A stretch of 10,053 nt of DNA, taken from contig SCQA01000041.1 in NCBI GenBank assembly GCA_004298725.1, positions 1-10,053 of the forward strand, read 5' to 3'. The translations under genes and the position numbers were made by a program. The stretch comes from a bacterium. Its GTDB lineage: Bacteria; Desulfobacterota; GWC2-55-46. How positions within the stretch are numbered: the first letter of the stretch is position 1; every line of letters starts with the position of its first letter. The notes beneath the pieces were generated by a model, which was not told the DNA's origin, did no database searches, and saw nothing but the letters and a program-made list of their open reading frames with translations. Below, one piece after another: positions 1 to 6,720 of the stretch.

Positions 1-97
1 GCGCCGAGCAGAGCGAGGAAAAGGCCTTTCGGGAGAAAGGCCGTAAGCGAAAGCGCGTGGCGCCGGAGCGAAACTGCGGGAGCAGTGAGCAGAGGCC
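1..97. other. GC-rich hairpin cluster, possible end of an integrated element
   Basis: No gene is recognised here. The stretch is dense in short inverted repeats. Bases 23-30 pair perfectly with 35-42 (8 bp, GGGA loop). Bases 73-77 pair with 82-86 (5 bp, again a GGGA loop). A 2-bp GAAA hairpin lies at 47-54, and GCGCC at 1-5 can pair with GGCGC at 59-63. The word GAGCAGAG occurs at 6-13 and 87-94, and GAGC occurs five times in all. The stretch ends exactly where a tRNA-Leu-like 3' end begins, so I infer it is the outer end of DNA inserted at that tRNA. A palindromic intergenic repeat or part of a structured RNA are alternatives. A reading frame is open through it on each strand, but neither resembles a known protein. 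Confidence 0.4.
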
Positions 98-119
98 TCG
101 ATTCCCCCCTCTCGCACCA
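98..119 (+). other. tRNA-Leu 3'-end fragment, putative att site
   Basis: The 22 nt read as the 3' end of a tRNA: most of the T loop (TCGATT, 98-103), a CCCCC T-stem strand (104-108), the acceptor strand CTCTCGC (109-115), discriminator A (116) and encoded CCA (117-119). An acceptor 5' strand GCGAGAG is typical of bacterial tRNA-Leu. The rest is missing: the bases before the T loop (GAGGC, 92-96) form only three of five T-stem pairs, and no D arm, anticodon arm or 5' acceptor strand lies at the expected distance. A 3' fragment whose match starts in the T loop is the typical crossover segment left by tyrosine-recombinase integration into tRNA genes. Its orientation predicts the intact tRNA and the element to the left, outside the window. 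An assembly junction or a degraded tRNA could also explain it. Confidence 0.55.
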
Positions 120-148
120 AAGTACGTGTTTTTAAATAAGGGTTTTAG

Positions 149-170
149 TGCGCCGGCGCAAGCGCTTGCG
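149..170. repeat. two overlapping perfect palindromes upstream of tig
   Basis: TGCGCCGGCGCA (149-160) and CGCAAGCGCTTGCG (157-170) are each perfect palindromes sharing four bases, so two mutually exclusive stems are possible in the tig leader about 42 nt before the start codon. They could be a protein-binding site or a switchable leader structure. There is no U tract, so they are not an intrinsic terminator. Function is unknown. Confidence 0.4.
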
Positions 171-211
171 GTTATGAAAAATAAAAAGCTATAGGCAAAG
201 GAAAAAAGAAG

Positions 212-1510
212 ATGGGGAACATTACACAAGGACTAAAAATAGACGTTGTTGATTTAAGCGCGGTAAAGAAAAGGTTGAGCATTTCAGTGCCAAAGGATAG
301 CGTTGATTCCGAAATGAAGACGGCTCTAAGGGACGCAAGGAGCACGGCGGAAATATCCGGTTTTAGAAAGGGCGCGGTACCCGTAAACATAATAAAAGCC
401 AGATTCGGCGACACAATAAAACGAGACGTGGCCCAGCGGCTTATAGAAGTTACATACGTTACGGCTCTTAAAGAGAAAAACCTTACGCCGGTTGAAATGC
501 CGGGAATAGACGTTGTGGGTATAGCCGAGGAGGGTAAGGACTTTTCATATTCAATTACCGTGGAGGTAACTCCAAACGTTGAAATTGACGGTTATATCGG
601 CATGGATCTTAAGAGGGAAAAGACGGCGGTAACTGACGAAGACGTTGAAAAAGGGCTTGAAAACGTACGTCTTTCGCGTTTTCAGTTCAAAGAGGTTGAC
701 AGGCCGTGTAGCGATAGCGATTATGTAACCGTTGACTTTGAAGCGTCAAGCCTTGACGGCGTACCGCTTAAAGGGTACAAGGCCGTTGACTATCCGGTTG
801 TAGTGGGGCAAAGCTCGCCTCTGCCTGGTTTTGACGCGGAGGTCAAGGGACTTTCAAAAGGCGACAAAAAGGACGCAAAACTTAAATTCCCGGATAACAT
901 AAGCGATACCACAATTGCGGGCAAGGAAGCCGTTTTTCACATAAGCGTAAAGTCCGTAAAGGAAAAAGTCTACCCCAACCTTGACGACGAGCTGGCAAAG
1001 GACCTGCACCTTGAGAACCTTGAAAAGCTCAGGGAGAAGGTCAGGGAAGAGGTTATCGCAGGCAGGGAAGATGCTGAAAAAGAGGGCCTTAAGACTGAAA
1101 TACTTGACAGGCTTGTTGAAAAACACAGCTTTGAGGTGCCGCCGGCGCTTGTTAAGAGGTATCACGGCGTGCTGATGAATAGCGTGATAGAGAATATGCG
1201 AAAGGGCATGATAACGCAGGCGGACCAAGGTCTTTCGCCGGACGCGCTTCGCGATAAATATTTGAAAATAGCGGAGAGAAGGGTGAGGGAGGATATAATA
1301 CTTGACGCCATTTCCGCAAAAGAGAATATAGAGGTAAGCGAAGAGGAATATGAAACTTCCGTTAAAGATCTCGCGGCTGGGCGCGGCGTGCCGTATGAAC
1401 AGCTTATCGCGCGCATAGAGCGCGAAGGCTCCGTAGCGGTTATAAAAGACGGCCTGAAGCACGAAAAGGCTTTTGACATAATCATAGCTAAAAGCAAGGG
1501 CGCGGCGTAA
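212..1510 (+). CDS. tig: trigger factor, ribosome-associated chaperone and prolyl isomerase
   Basis: Trigger factor binds the ribosome beside the peptide exit tunnel and shields nascent cytosolic proteins. The 432-aa length is normal for the family (E. coli has 432). The N-terminal ribosome-binding domain (about 1-125) carries the signature loop GFRKGAVP at 50-57. An FKBP-type prolyl isomerase domain follows at about 160-250. The remainder (about 255-432) is the charged helical C-terminal chaperone domain, opening with VYPNLDDELAKDL at 253-265. The ATG at 212 is preceded by AAAGGA (197-202), a usable ribosome binding site, and no upstream in-frame start fits better. It heads the tig-clpP-clpX group, with clpP starting 38 nt after its stop. 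No convincing promoter is visible between the tRNA fragment and tig, so it may once have been read from an upstream tRNA promoter. Confidence 0.97.
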   Translation: MGNITQGLKIDVVDLSAVKKRLSISVPKDSVDSEMKTALRDARSTAEISGFRKGAVPVNIIKARFGDTIKRDVAQRLIEVTYVTALKEKNLTPVEMPGIDVVGIAEEGKDFSYSITVEVTPNVEIDGYIGMDLKREKTAVTDEDVEKGLENVRLSRFQFKEVDRPCSDSDYVTVDFEASSLDGVPLKGYKAVDYPVVVGQSSPLPGFDAEVKGLSKGDKKDAKLKFPDNISDTTIAGKEAVFHISVKSVKEKVYPNLDDELAKDLHLENLEKLREKVREEVIAGREDAEKEGLKTEILDRLVEKHSFEVPPALVKRYHGVLMNSVIENMRKGMITQADQGLSPDALRDKYLKIAERRVREDIILDAISAKENIEVSEEEYETSVKDLAAGRGVPYEQLIARIEREGSVAVIKDGLKHEKAFDIIIAKSKGAA

Positions 1511-1544
1511 CCCGTTTGCACGGGCAAAAAAACGGTTCGGGAGG
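1511..1544 (+). promoter_or_regulatory. short hairpin and ribosome binding site between tig and clpP
   Basis: CCCGT (1511-1515) pairs with ACGGG (1520-1524) around a TTGC loop, followed by a run of seven A. The same CCCG could instead pair with CGGG at 1538-1541, which overlaps the clpP ribosome binding site GGGAGG (1539-1544). Two alternative pairings could therefore open or mask that site. The helices are short, and the regulatory reading is speculative. Confidence 0.25.
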
Positions 1545-1548
1545 CGCG

Positions 1549-2154
1549 ATGTTGGTTCCAATGGTAGTGGAGCAGACCGGCAGGGGTGAAAGGGCTTATG
1601 ATATTTATTCCCGTCTTTTAAAGGACAGGATAATATTTCTTGGCACCGGTGTTGACGACAACGTGGCAAACCTTGTCATAGCGCAACTGCTCTTTTTGGA
1701 GTCAGAAGATCCAGAAAAGGACATACACCTTTATGTTAACTCTCCGGGCGGGCTTGTCAGCGCCGGGCTTGCCATATACGATACCATGCAGTACGTAAGG
1801 CCGGCGGTTTCTACTATTTGCATGGGGCAGGCCGCAAGCATGGGCGCTTTGCTTCTTGCCGGAGGCGAAAAGGGCAAGAGGTTCAGCCTGCCTAACGCGA
1901 GAATACTCATTCATCAACCCCTTGGCGGAGCGCAGGGGCAGGCAACTGACATAGACATTCAGGCGAAAGAGATACTGCGCATACGAGAAGCCCTTACCGC
2001 CATAATGGTAAAGCACACAGGGCAGAGCACTGAAAAGATATACAGGGATACTGAACGTGATTTTTTCATGTCAGGACAGCAAGCCAAAGAATATGGTATA
2101 ATAGACCATGTTATAGAGAAGAGGGTTGTAGCTCATTTGCCGAGGAAAGAGTAG
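1549..2154 (+). CDS. clpP: ATP-dependent Clp protease, proteolytic subunit ClpP
   Basis: ClpP is the serine peptidase that forms the double-heptamer chamber fed by AAA+ unfoldases such as ClpX. The 201-aa protein has the complete catalytic triad: Ser97 in GQAASMG, His122 in ILIHQP and Asp171 in ERDFF. The opening MLVPMVVEQTGRGERAYDIY is typical of mature-type ClpP. I chose the ATG at 1549 because GGGAGG (1539-1544) sits 4 nt upstream and the family begins there. A TTG at 1516 would add 11 residues unlike the family and overlap the intergenic hairpin. A substrate-entry surface motif (LYVNSPGG, 61-68) and the oligomerisation handle region (QPLGGAQGQATDIDI) are present. clpX follows 81 nt downstream and encodes its partner ATPase. 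Nothing is truncated or odd. Confidence 0.98.
   Translation: MLVPMVVEQTGRGERAYDIYSRLLKDRIIFLGTGVDDNVANLVIAQLLFLESEDPEKDIHLYVNSPGGLVSAGLAIYDTMQYVRPAVSTICMGQAASMGALLLAGGEKGKRFSLPNARILIHQPLGGAQGQATDIDIQAKEILRIREALTAIMVKHTGQSTEKIYRDTERDFFMSGQQAKEYGIIDHVIEKRVVAHLPRKE
2073..2102 (+). promoter_or_regulatory. candidate promoter inside the 3' end of clpP, facing clpX
   Basis: An extended -10 element, TGGTATAAT (2094-2102), fully matches the TGnTATAAT consensus. It lies 18 bp after AGGACA (2073-2078), which shares four of six bases with TTGACA. Transcription would start near 2109 and give clpX a leader of about 130 nt. The bases also encode the conserved ClpP residues YGIID, so the match may be coincidental. 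Confidence 0.35.
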
Positions 2155-2235
2155 GGTTTGCAGTAGCGGTTTATGGAAGTAAGCAAAATGTTGTAAAACA
2201 TCCGGGGCGTTTAATATAATGCCGGAGGTATTTAA

Positions 2236-3486
2236 ATGACGATAAATAAGAAAAACGGCGGGTATCTTACGTGTTCGTTCTGCTCCAAGGGGCAAGACGA
2301 GGTTCGTAAACTTGTGGCCGGCCCCATGGTTTATATATGCGATGAATGTATAGAGCTTTGCAACGACATAGTCGCCGAGGAGTACGAAAAGGAAGAGTTT
2401 AAAAAGCGCGAGCAACAGATTCCAAAGCCGATGGAAATAAAGAAAGTTCTCGACGAGTATGTAATCGGTCAGGAACACGCCAAAAAAGTCCTTTCAGTGG
2501 CGGTTCATAACCATTACAAGAGGATAGAGAGCAAGGCCTCCCTTGGTAACGTTGAAATACAAAAGAGCAATATCCTTCTTCTCGGGCCTACCGGCTCGGG
2601 CAAGACCCTTCTTGCCCAGACACTTGCCAAGATATTAAATGTTCCATTTACCATAGCCGACGCCACTACTCTTACCGAGGCCGGCTATGTCGGCGAGGAC
2701 GTGGAGAACATCATACTCAGCCTTTTGCAAAACGCCGAGTACGACATCGAGAGGTGCCAGAGGGGCATAGTCTATATTGATGAAATAGACAAAATATCAA
2801 GAAAGGGCGACGGCCCTTCTATAACAAGAGATGTTTCAGGCGAGGGTGTTCAGCAGGCTTTGCTTAAGATAATAGAAGGTACTATTGCCAACGTTCCTCC
2901 TAAGGGCGGAAGAAAGCACCCACAGCAGGAGTTCTTGCAGGTTGACACCAACAACATCCTCTTCATATGCGGCGGCGCGTTCGTAGGCATGGAGAATATA
3001 ATTTCCCAGAGGGTTGGCAAGAGAACCGTCGGCTTTAACGCTGAAGAAAAAAAGGCCGTGGCATCTCACAGCAATAGAGCCTTACATCTTGTGGAGCCGG
3101 AGGACTTTCTAAGCTACGGCCTTATACCTGAGTTTATGGGAAGGCTTCCTGTAATAGTGGCTTTGAACGAGCTTAATGAAAAAGACCTTATACGCATACT
3201 TGTTGAGCCTAAAAACGCCATTGTAAAACAGTATCAGAAGCTTTTTGAGCTTGAGAACGTAAAGCTCAAATTAACGGATGGCGCTCTTGCCGCGGTGGCA
3301 AGAGACAGCCTTAGAAGAAAGGCAGGGGCAAGGGGCCTGCGCGCCATACTTGAAAACGTTATGCTTGAAACCATGTACGAGTTGCCGTCGCAGACTAATA
3401 TAAAAGAGTGTATCGTCAACGAGGACGTTATACTTGAAAAGGCCAAGCCTATTATCGTTTACGGCAACAGGGCTGAGACCGCTTAG
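2236..3486 (+). CDS. clpX: ATP-dependent Clp protease, AAA+ unfoldase subunit ClpX
   Basis: ClpX recognises tagged or degron-bearing proteins, unfolds them and threads them into ClpP. The 416-aa length is standard. The N-terminal zinc-binding domain has Cys13, Cys16, Cys35 and Cys38. The AAA+ module has Walker A GPTGSGKT (117-124), the substrate-gripping pore loop GYVG (150-153), Walker B IVYIDEID with Glu183, the RKH pore loop (226-228), an arginine finger at Arg303 in FMGRLP, and sensor 2 GARGLR (364-369). The ClpP-docking loop reads VGF (265-267) where E. coli has IGF, a conservative change. The ATG at 2236 has GGAGG (2224-2228) 7 nt upstream. It lies directly downstream of clpP, so both subunits of ClpXP are encoded together. 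lon follows after 124 nt. Confidence 0.98.
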   Translation: MTINKKNGGYLTCSFCSKGQDEVRKLVAGPMVYICDECIELCNDIVAEEYEKEEFKKREQQIPKPMEIKKVLDEYVIGQEHAKKVLSVAVHNHYKRIESKASLGNVEIQKSNILLLGPTGSGKTLLAQTLAKILNVPFTIADATTLTEAGYVGEDVENIILSLLQNAEYDIERCQRGIVYIDEIDKISRKGDGPSITRDVSGEGVQQALLKIIEGTIANVPPKGGRKHPQQEFLQVDTNNILFICGGAFVGMENIISQRVGKRTVGFNAEEKKAVASHSNRALHLVEPEDFLSYGLIPEFMGRLPVIVALNELNEKDLIRILVEPKNAIVKQYQKLFELENVKLKLTDGALAAVARDSLRRKAGARGLRAILENVMLETMYELPSQTNIKECIVNEDVILEKAKPIIVYGNRAETA

Positions 3487-3488
3487 CT

Positions 3489-3526
3489 GGATAGGGGTTA
3501 GTGTTGTGGATAGTGTTTAGTTGTTT
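3489..3526. repeat. 19-nt imperfect direct repeat between clpX and lon
   Basis: Two adjacent 19-nt units, 3489-3507 and 3508-3526, both begin GGATAG and share TTAGT at the same offset, matching at 14 of 19 bases. They lie just after the clpX stop and before the candidate lon promoter. They could be a tandem protein-binding site or a chance low-complexity GT-rich tract. Confidence 0.35.
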
Positions 3527-3534
3527 GGAGTTCT

Positions 3535-3564
3535 GTTTACTAAACATTATTTAACTGCTGTAAA
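3535..3564 (+). promoter_or_regulatory. candidate lon promoter with overlapping palindrome
   Basis: TTTACT (3536-3541) and TGTAAA (3559-3564) are 17 bp apart and each match four of six bases of the sigma-70 boxes. The -35 box lies inside the perfect odd palindrome GTTTA-C-TAAAC (3535-3545), a layout suited to a repressor operator. I saw no CIRCE-type inverted repeat. The assignment is weak and rests on position and spacing. Confidence 0.3.
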
Positions 3565-3566
3565 AG

Positions 3567-3599
3567 GCGAAGTAAGCCGGCAAGCGTAGGCTTATTCGC
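3567..3599 (+). promoter_or_regulatory. hairpin in the lon leader abutting its ribosome binding site
   Basis: Bases 3567-3578 pair with 3589-3599 in 11 base pairs, interrupted only by a bulged G at 3572, around a 10-nt loop (3579-3588). The helix ends one or two bases before the lon ribosome binding site AGGGGG (3601-3606). There is no U tract, so it is not an intrinsic terminator. A role in lon mRNA stability or temperature-dependent or protein-controlled translation is possible but inferred from position alone. Confidence 0.5.
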
Positions 3600-3610
3600 A
3601 AGGGGGTAAC

Positions 3611-6025
3611 ATGAAAAAAGATAAAGTAACAGTTCCTTTGATACCTTTAAGGGACATAATTATATTTCCGTATATGGTAGTGCCGCTTTTCGTCGGAAGG
3701 GAAAAATCAATAAAAGCGCTTGAAACCGCGATGCTTAGCGACAAGTATATTCTTCTTGCCGCGCAGAAGAAGGCGAAAACCGAAGATCCGGCTCCTGAGG
3801 ATATATACGAGGTCGGCACGCTCGGTACGATACTGCAACTTTTGCGCCTTCCGGACGGCACTGTAAAGGTGCTTGTAGAGGGCAAAAAACGCGCTCTTAT
3901 AAAAGAGTTCACGTCGGAGGAGTCCTGCTTCGTCGTCGTTGCCGAAGAAATTGAAGAGACCATTGACGAGGCCATTGAGACAGAGGCGCTTTTAAGGTCC
4001 GTCATAAAGTCGTTTGAAACATACGTCAAGTACAATAAGCGTATACCGCCGGAGATGATAATCAGCGTAACCTCCATTGAAGACCCGGGCAGGCTTGCCG
4101 ATACCATAGCCTCGCACCTTACGGCCAAGCTTGACGACAAGCAGGCGCTTCTTAGTATCTCATGCCCCACCAAGCGCCTTGAGCGCCTTTACAGCCTCAT
4201 GGAGAGCGAAATTGAAATACTCGAGGTGGAGCAGAAGATACGCCAGAGAGTAAAAAAGCAGATGGAAAAGACTCAGAAGGAATATTATCTCTCCGAGCAG
4301 ATGAAGGCCATTCAGAAGGAGCTTGGTGAAAAGGACGAATTTAAGAGCGAGATTCAAGAGTTTGAAGAAAAACTCAAAACAAAAAAGCTCTCGAAGGAGG
4401 CCGCGCGCAAGACCAAGCAGGAAATAAAGAAGCTGAAGCTGATGTCTCCGATGTCCGCCGAAGCCACGGTGTCAAGAAACTACATTGATTGGATGACGTC
4501 TTTGCCGTGGGGTTTTTTCACGGATGAGAAAAAGGACATAACCGAGGCCGAGCGCGTGCTTGAAGAAGACCACTACGGCCTTAAAAACGTAAAGGAACGC
4601 ATAGTCGAATATCTTGCCGTCAGAGGGCTTGTTGAGGAAATGAAAGGCCCCATACTCTGTCTTGTGGGGCCTCCGGGCGTCGGCAAGACGTCTCTTGCCA
4701 AATCAATAGCAAGGGCAACGGGCAGGAACTTTGTGCGTTTGTCCCTTGGCGGAGTAAAAGACGAGGCCGAAATAAGAGGGCACAGGCGCACTTATATCGG
4801 CTCCATGCCGGGTAAGATTATTCAGTCGTTGAAGAAAGCCGGTTCAAATAATCCGGTATTTCTTCTTGATGAAGTTGATAAAATGAGCCACGACTTCCGG
4901 GGGGACCCGGCAAGCGCGCTTCTCGAAGTGCTTGATCCGGAGCAGAACCATACGTTCAACGACCATTATCTTGACAGCGACTACGACCTGTCGAGCATCA
5001 TGTTCATAACCACGGCTAATTCGGTGCAGGGCATACCGTATCCGCTTCTTGACAGAATGGAGCTTATACGCATACCCGGCTACACCGAGCTTGAAAAGCT
5101 TCAGATAGTCGTCAGGTTTCTATTTCCGAAACAGCTCAAGATGCACGGGCTGACTGAAAAGAACCTGCGTCTTAACAACGCGACGATACTTGCCGTTATA
5201 AGAAAGTACACAAAGGAAGCCGGAGTAAGAAACCTTGAACGGCAGATAGCCGCCATATGCAGGAAGGCCGCCAGAGAGGTGCTTAAAAAAGGCAGGGAAG
5301 CTGAAATACACATGACAGGAAAGCTTCTTGCGAAGTATCTTGGCGTGCCGCAGTACCGTTACGGCACAGTGGATGAAATAGATGAAACCGGAGTTGCCAC
5401 CGGACTTGCGTGGACGGAAGCGGGCGGAGAGCTTCTTGGCATAGAAGTGGCGCTTGTGCCGGGCAAGGGCAAGCTTATAATAACCGGCAAGCTCGGCGAC
5501 GTAATGCAGGAATCAGCTCAGGCCGCCATGACGTACGTCAGAAGCAGGGCCTCGGAGCTTGGCCTTGAAAAAGATTTTTATCAGAAACTCGACATACATA
5601 TTCACGTGCCTGAAGGCGCCATACCCAAAGACGGCCCTTCGGCAGGCATAACCATGGCTACGGCTTTAGCGTCCGCTCTTTTACAGATACCGGTGCGTAA
5701 AAGCGTTGCCATGACAGGCGAGATAACGCTTCGCGGAAAGGTTCTGCCCATAGGCGGGCTTAAGGAAAAACTGCTTGCCGCGCACAGGGCTGGCATATCC
5801 ACGGTACTGCTTCCTAAGGAGAACGAAAAAGACCTTAAAGAGATACCGTCGCAGATACTTAAAAAGGTAGCTACGGTTCTTGTGGAGCATATGGACGAGG
5901 TGCTTGTGAAGGCGCTTTGCGTTAAAGGAAGCGAAGATATATTCAAGGGCGCTAAACCTGGCGCCGATGATAAGGATGCTCCTTCGGTGGTCGCTGACAC
6001 TGTAAACGCGCAAGTGCGCCACTGA
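3611..6025 (+). CDS. lon: ATP-dependent Lon protease (LonA type)
   Basis: Lon is a homohexameric cytosolic protease that degrades damaged and selected regulatory proteins, with ATPase and peptidase in one chain. The 804-aa protein is of bacterial LonA build. It has the N-terminal LON substrate-binding domain (about 8-185), a charged coiled-coil linker (about 195-275), and an AAA+ domain with Walker A GPPGVGKT (353-360) and Walker B FLLDEVDK (417-424). The C-terminal protease domain has the Ser-Lys dyad: Ser677 in PKDGPSAG and Lys720 in GGLKEK. The 43-residue spacing is that of E. coli Ser679/Lys722. The ATG at 3611 follows AGGGGG (3601-3606) with a 4-nt spacer. The last 25 or so residues, after EDIFKG, form a polar Asp/Ala-rich tail beyond the conserved domain. 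It sits in the usual place after clpX. Confidence 0.98.
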   Translation: MKKDKVTVPLIPLRDIIIFPYMVVPLFVGREKSIKALETAMLSDKYILLAAQKKAKTEDPAPEDIYEVGTLGTILQLLRLPDGTVKVLVEGKKRALIKEFTSEESCFVVVAEEIEETIDEAIETEALLRSVIKSFETYVKYNKRIPPEMIISVTSIEDPGRLADTIASHLTAKLDDKQALLSISCPTKRLERLYSLMESEIEILEVEQKIRQRVKKQMEKTQKEYYLSEQMKAIQKELGEKDEFKSEIQEFEEKLKTKKLSKEAARKTKQEIKKLKLMSPMSAEATVSRNYIDWMTSLPWGFFTDEKKDITEAERVLEEDHYGLKNVKERIVEYLAVRGLVEEMKGPILCLVGPPGVGKTSLAKSIARATGRNFVRLSLGGVKDEAEIRGHRRTYIGSMPGKIIQSLKKAGSNNPVFLLDEVDKMSHDFRGDPASALLEVLDPEQNHTFNDHYLDSDYDLSSIMFITTANSVQGIPYPLLDRMELIRIPGYTELEKLQIVVRFLFPKQLKMHGLTEKNLRLNNATILAVIRKYTKEAGVRNLERQIAAICRKAAREVLKKGREAEIHMTGKLLAKYLGVPQYRYGTVDEIDETGVATGLAWTEAGGELLGIEVALVPGKGKLIITGKLGDVMQESAQAAMTYVRSRASELGLEKDFYQKLDIHIHVPEGAIPKDGPSAGITMATALASALLQIPVRKSVAMTGEITLRGKVLPIGGLKEKLLAAHRAGISTVLLPKENEKDLKEIPSQILKKVATVLVEHMDEVLVKALCVKGSEDIFKGAKPGADDKDAPSVVADTVNAQVRH

Positions 6026-6083
6026 TATTGCAGGGTTTTTAAACGCATAGAAACTGGGCTTTGCGCGGTATTAAGCGGGAACA

Positions 6084-6116
6084 AGAGGTTACCTTCGCTG
6101 ATTCAGCAAGGCCTCT
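6084..6116 (+). terminator. bulged hairpin downstream of lon
   Basis: AGAGG (6084-6088) pairs with CCTCT (6112-6116), CCTT (6092-6095) with AAGG (6108-6111), and GCTG (6097-6100) with CAGC (6104-6107), closing on an ATT loop. That makes 13 base pairs in total, with a 3-nt and a 1-nt bulge. It lies 58 nt after the lon stop. No U tract follows, so it may protect the 3' end of the mRNA rather than terminate transcription on its own. Confidence 0.4.
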
Positions 6117-6220
6117 AAACAGCCGTATTTAGGCGCGGTTTATTGCCGATATGCTTAAGCCGCCCTTCCGTATATATATTAGCATGGTTAAATAACCCGT
6201 ATATGAAAGGAGAAAATGGC

Positions 6221-6502
6221 ATGGTTACAGGCATAAAGCGCGCGGCGTTCTTTACGGTTTTAGCGGCGGTTTTTATGGTATTCGCGTTTGCTCCCGTGGT
6301 TAAGGCGGAAGGCGGCCCCAATAAGAGGGCAGAGCATAAGGCAGAGATGCGTGCCATGGAAGACAGACAACGCAGTGAAAACAGGATGCTTGAAGACAAG
6401 TGTGAATCCGAGCATCGCAGTTTGAAAGAGAAGCATCATAAGGAAAGAGAGGAACTTAAAAAGAAGTTCTGGGGCGATAAAGAAAAGCCTTCAGGTAAGT
6501 AG
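6221..6502 (+). CDS. small secreted, highly charged helical protein of unknown function
   Basis: I do not recognise the family. The 93-aa product has a clear signal peptide: basic start MVTGIKR, a hydrophobic core (about 8-25) and a likely signal peptidase I site after VVKA at 29. The mature part, about 64 residues, is almost all Lys, Arg, Glu, Asp and His with heptad-like spacing, so a periplasmic alpha-helix or coiled coil is likely. It holds one Cys (61), four His (39, 65, 72, 73) and a single Trp (84). The ATG at 6221 is preceded by AAAGGAG (6206-6212) with an 8-nt spacer. An earlier ATG at 6203 would precede that ribosome binding site and add residues not typical of a signal peptide. A stress or metal-binding envelope role would fit the composition, but nothing in the sequence proves one. 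Confidence 0.8.
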   Translation: MVTGIKRAAFFTVLAAVFMVFAFAPVVKAEGGPNKRAEHKAEMRAMEDRQRSENRMLEDKCESEHRSLKEKHHKEREELKKKFWGDKEKPSGK

Positions 6503-6564
6503 TTATCTGTAAGTATGGGTGCTTTTGCCTCATCCGTAAAGAGGGTTGATGGGCGGTATTTGTT

Positions 6565-6627
6565 CTCTCCCCCACTTTTTTTGCGGGGGTATCAATCCCC
6601 TTCTTGGGGGAAGGCTGGGATGGGGGA
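6565..6627. repeat. palindromic intergenic repeat, copy 1
   Basis: This is a C/G-run element. CCCCC (6569-6573) can pair with GGGGG (6585-6589), and CCCC (6597-6600) with GGGG (6606-6609), followed by GGCTGGGATGGGGG (6613-6626). Read on the minus strand, its inner half (CCCCCATCCCAGCC, then CCCCCAAGAAGGGG) lines up with the element at 6804-6841. Such sequences are a familiar kind of short interspersed repeat in bacterial intergenic DNA. This copy is more degenerate than copy 2. Confidence 0.6.
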
Positions 6628-6720
6628 ATAGCAAGTGTTTTCTTGATGCGGTTGTAGTTAGCAGTAGTTCGATTTTTTGAACAGCGTTATTGAAACAACG
6701 CTTACAAAGAGTAGTTTCTC

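Noticed and set aside
1..97. A group I intron interrupting the tRNA T loop
   Set aside because: Such an intron should end in G directly before the 3' exon, but the base before the match is C at 97, and no conserved core element was recognised in the visible part.
33..119. A complete tRNA-Leu gene ending at 119
   Set aside because: At the expected length of about 87 nt there is no 5' acceptor strand GCGAGAG, no D arm and no anticodon arm, and the T stem has only three of five pairs.
1..135. C-terminal end of a protein gene running in from the left, since the plus-strand frame is open for 44 codons to a TAA at 133-135
   Set aside because: The translation is Arg/Ser-rich with no recognisable domain, it runs through the tRNA fragment, and the DNA is better explained by its hairpins. 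It stays possible but unsupported.
1516..1548. TTG start for clpP, 11 codons upstream
   Set aside because: It lies inside the intergenic hairpin. The ATG at 1549 has the ribosome binding site and the family's N-terminus.
854..1669. Long minus-strand open frame (271 codons) opposite tig and clpP
   Set aside because: It lies antisense to two strongly conserved genes, has no ribosome binding site or recognisable domain, and is a by-product of their codon use.
2191..2220. Promoter TTGTAA / TATAAT just before clpX
   Set aside because: Spacing is 18 bp and the -10 is perfect, but transcription would begin near 2227, within the clpX ribosome binding site, so it could not give a normally translated clpX mRNA.
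3487..3610. CIRCE-type heat-shock operator before lon
   Set aside because: No TTAGCACTC/GAGTGCTAA-like inverted repeat was found by eye. The palindrome and hairpin there are of different sequence.
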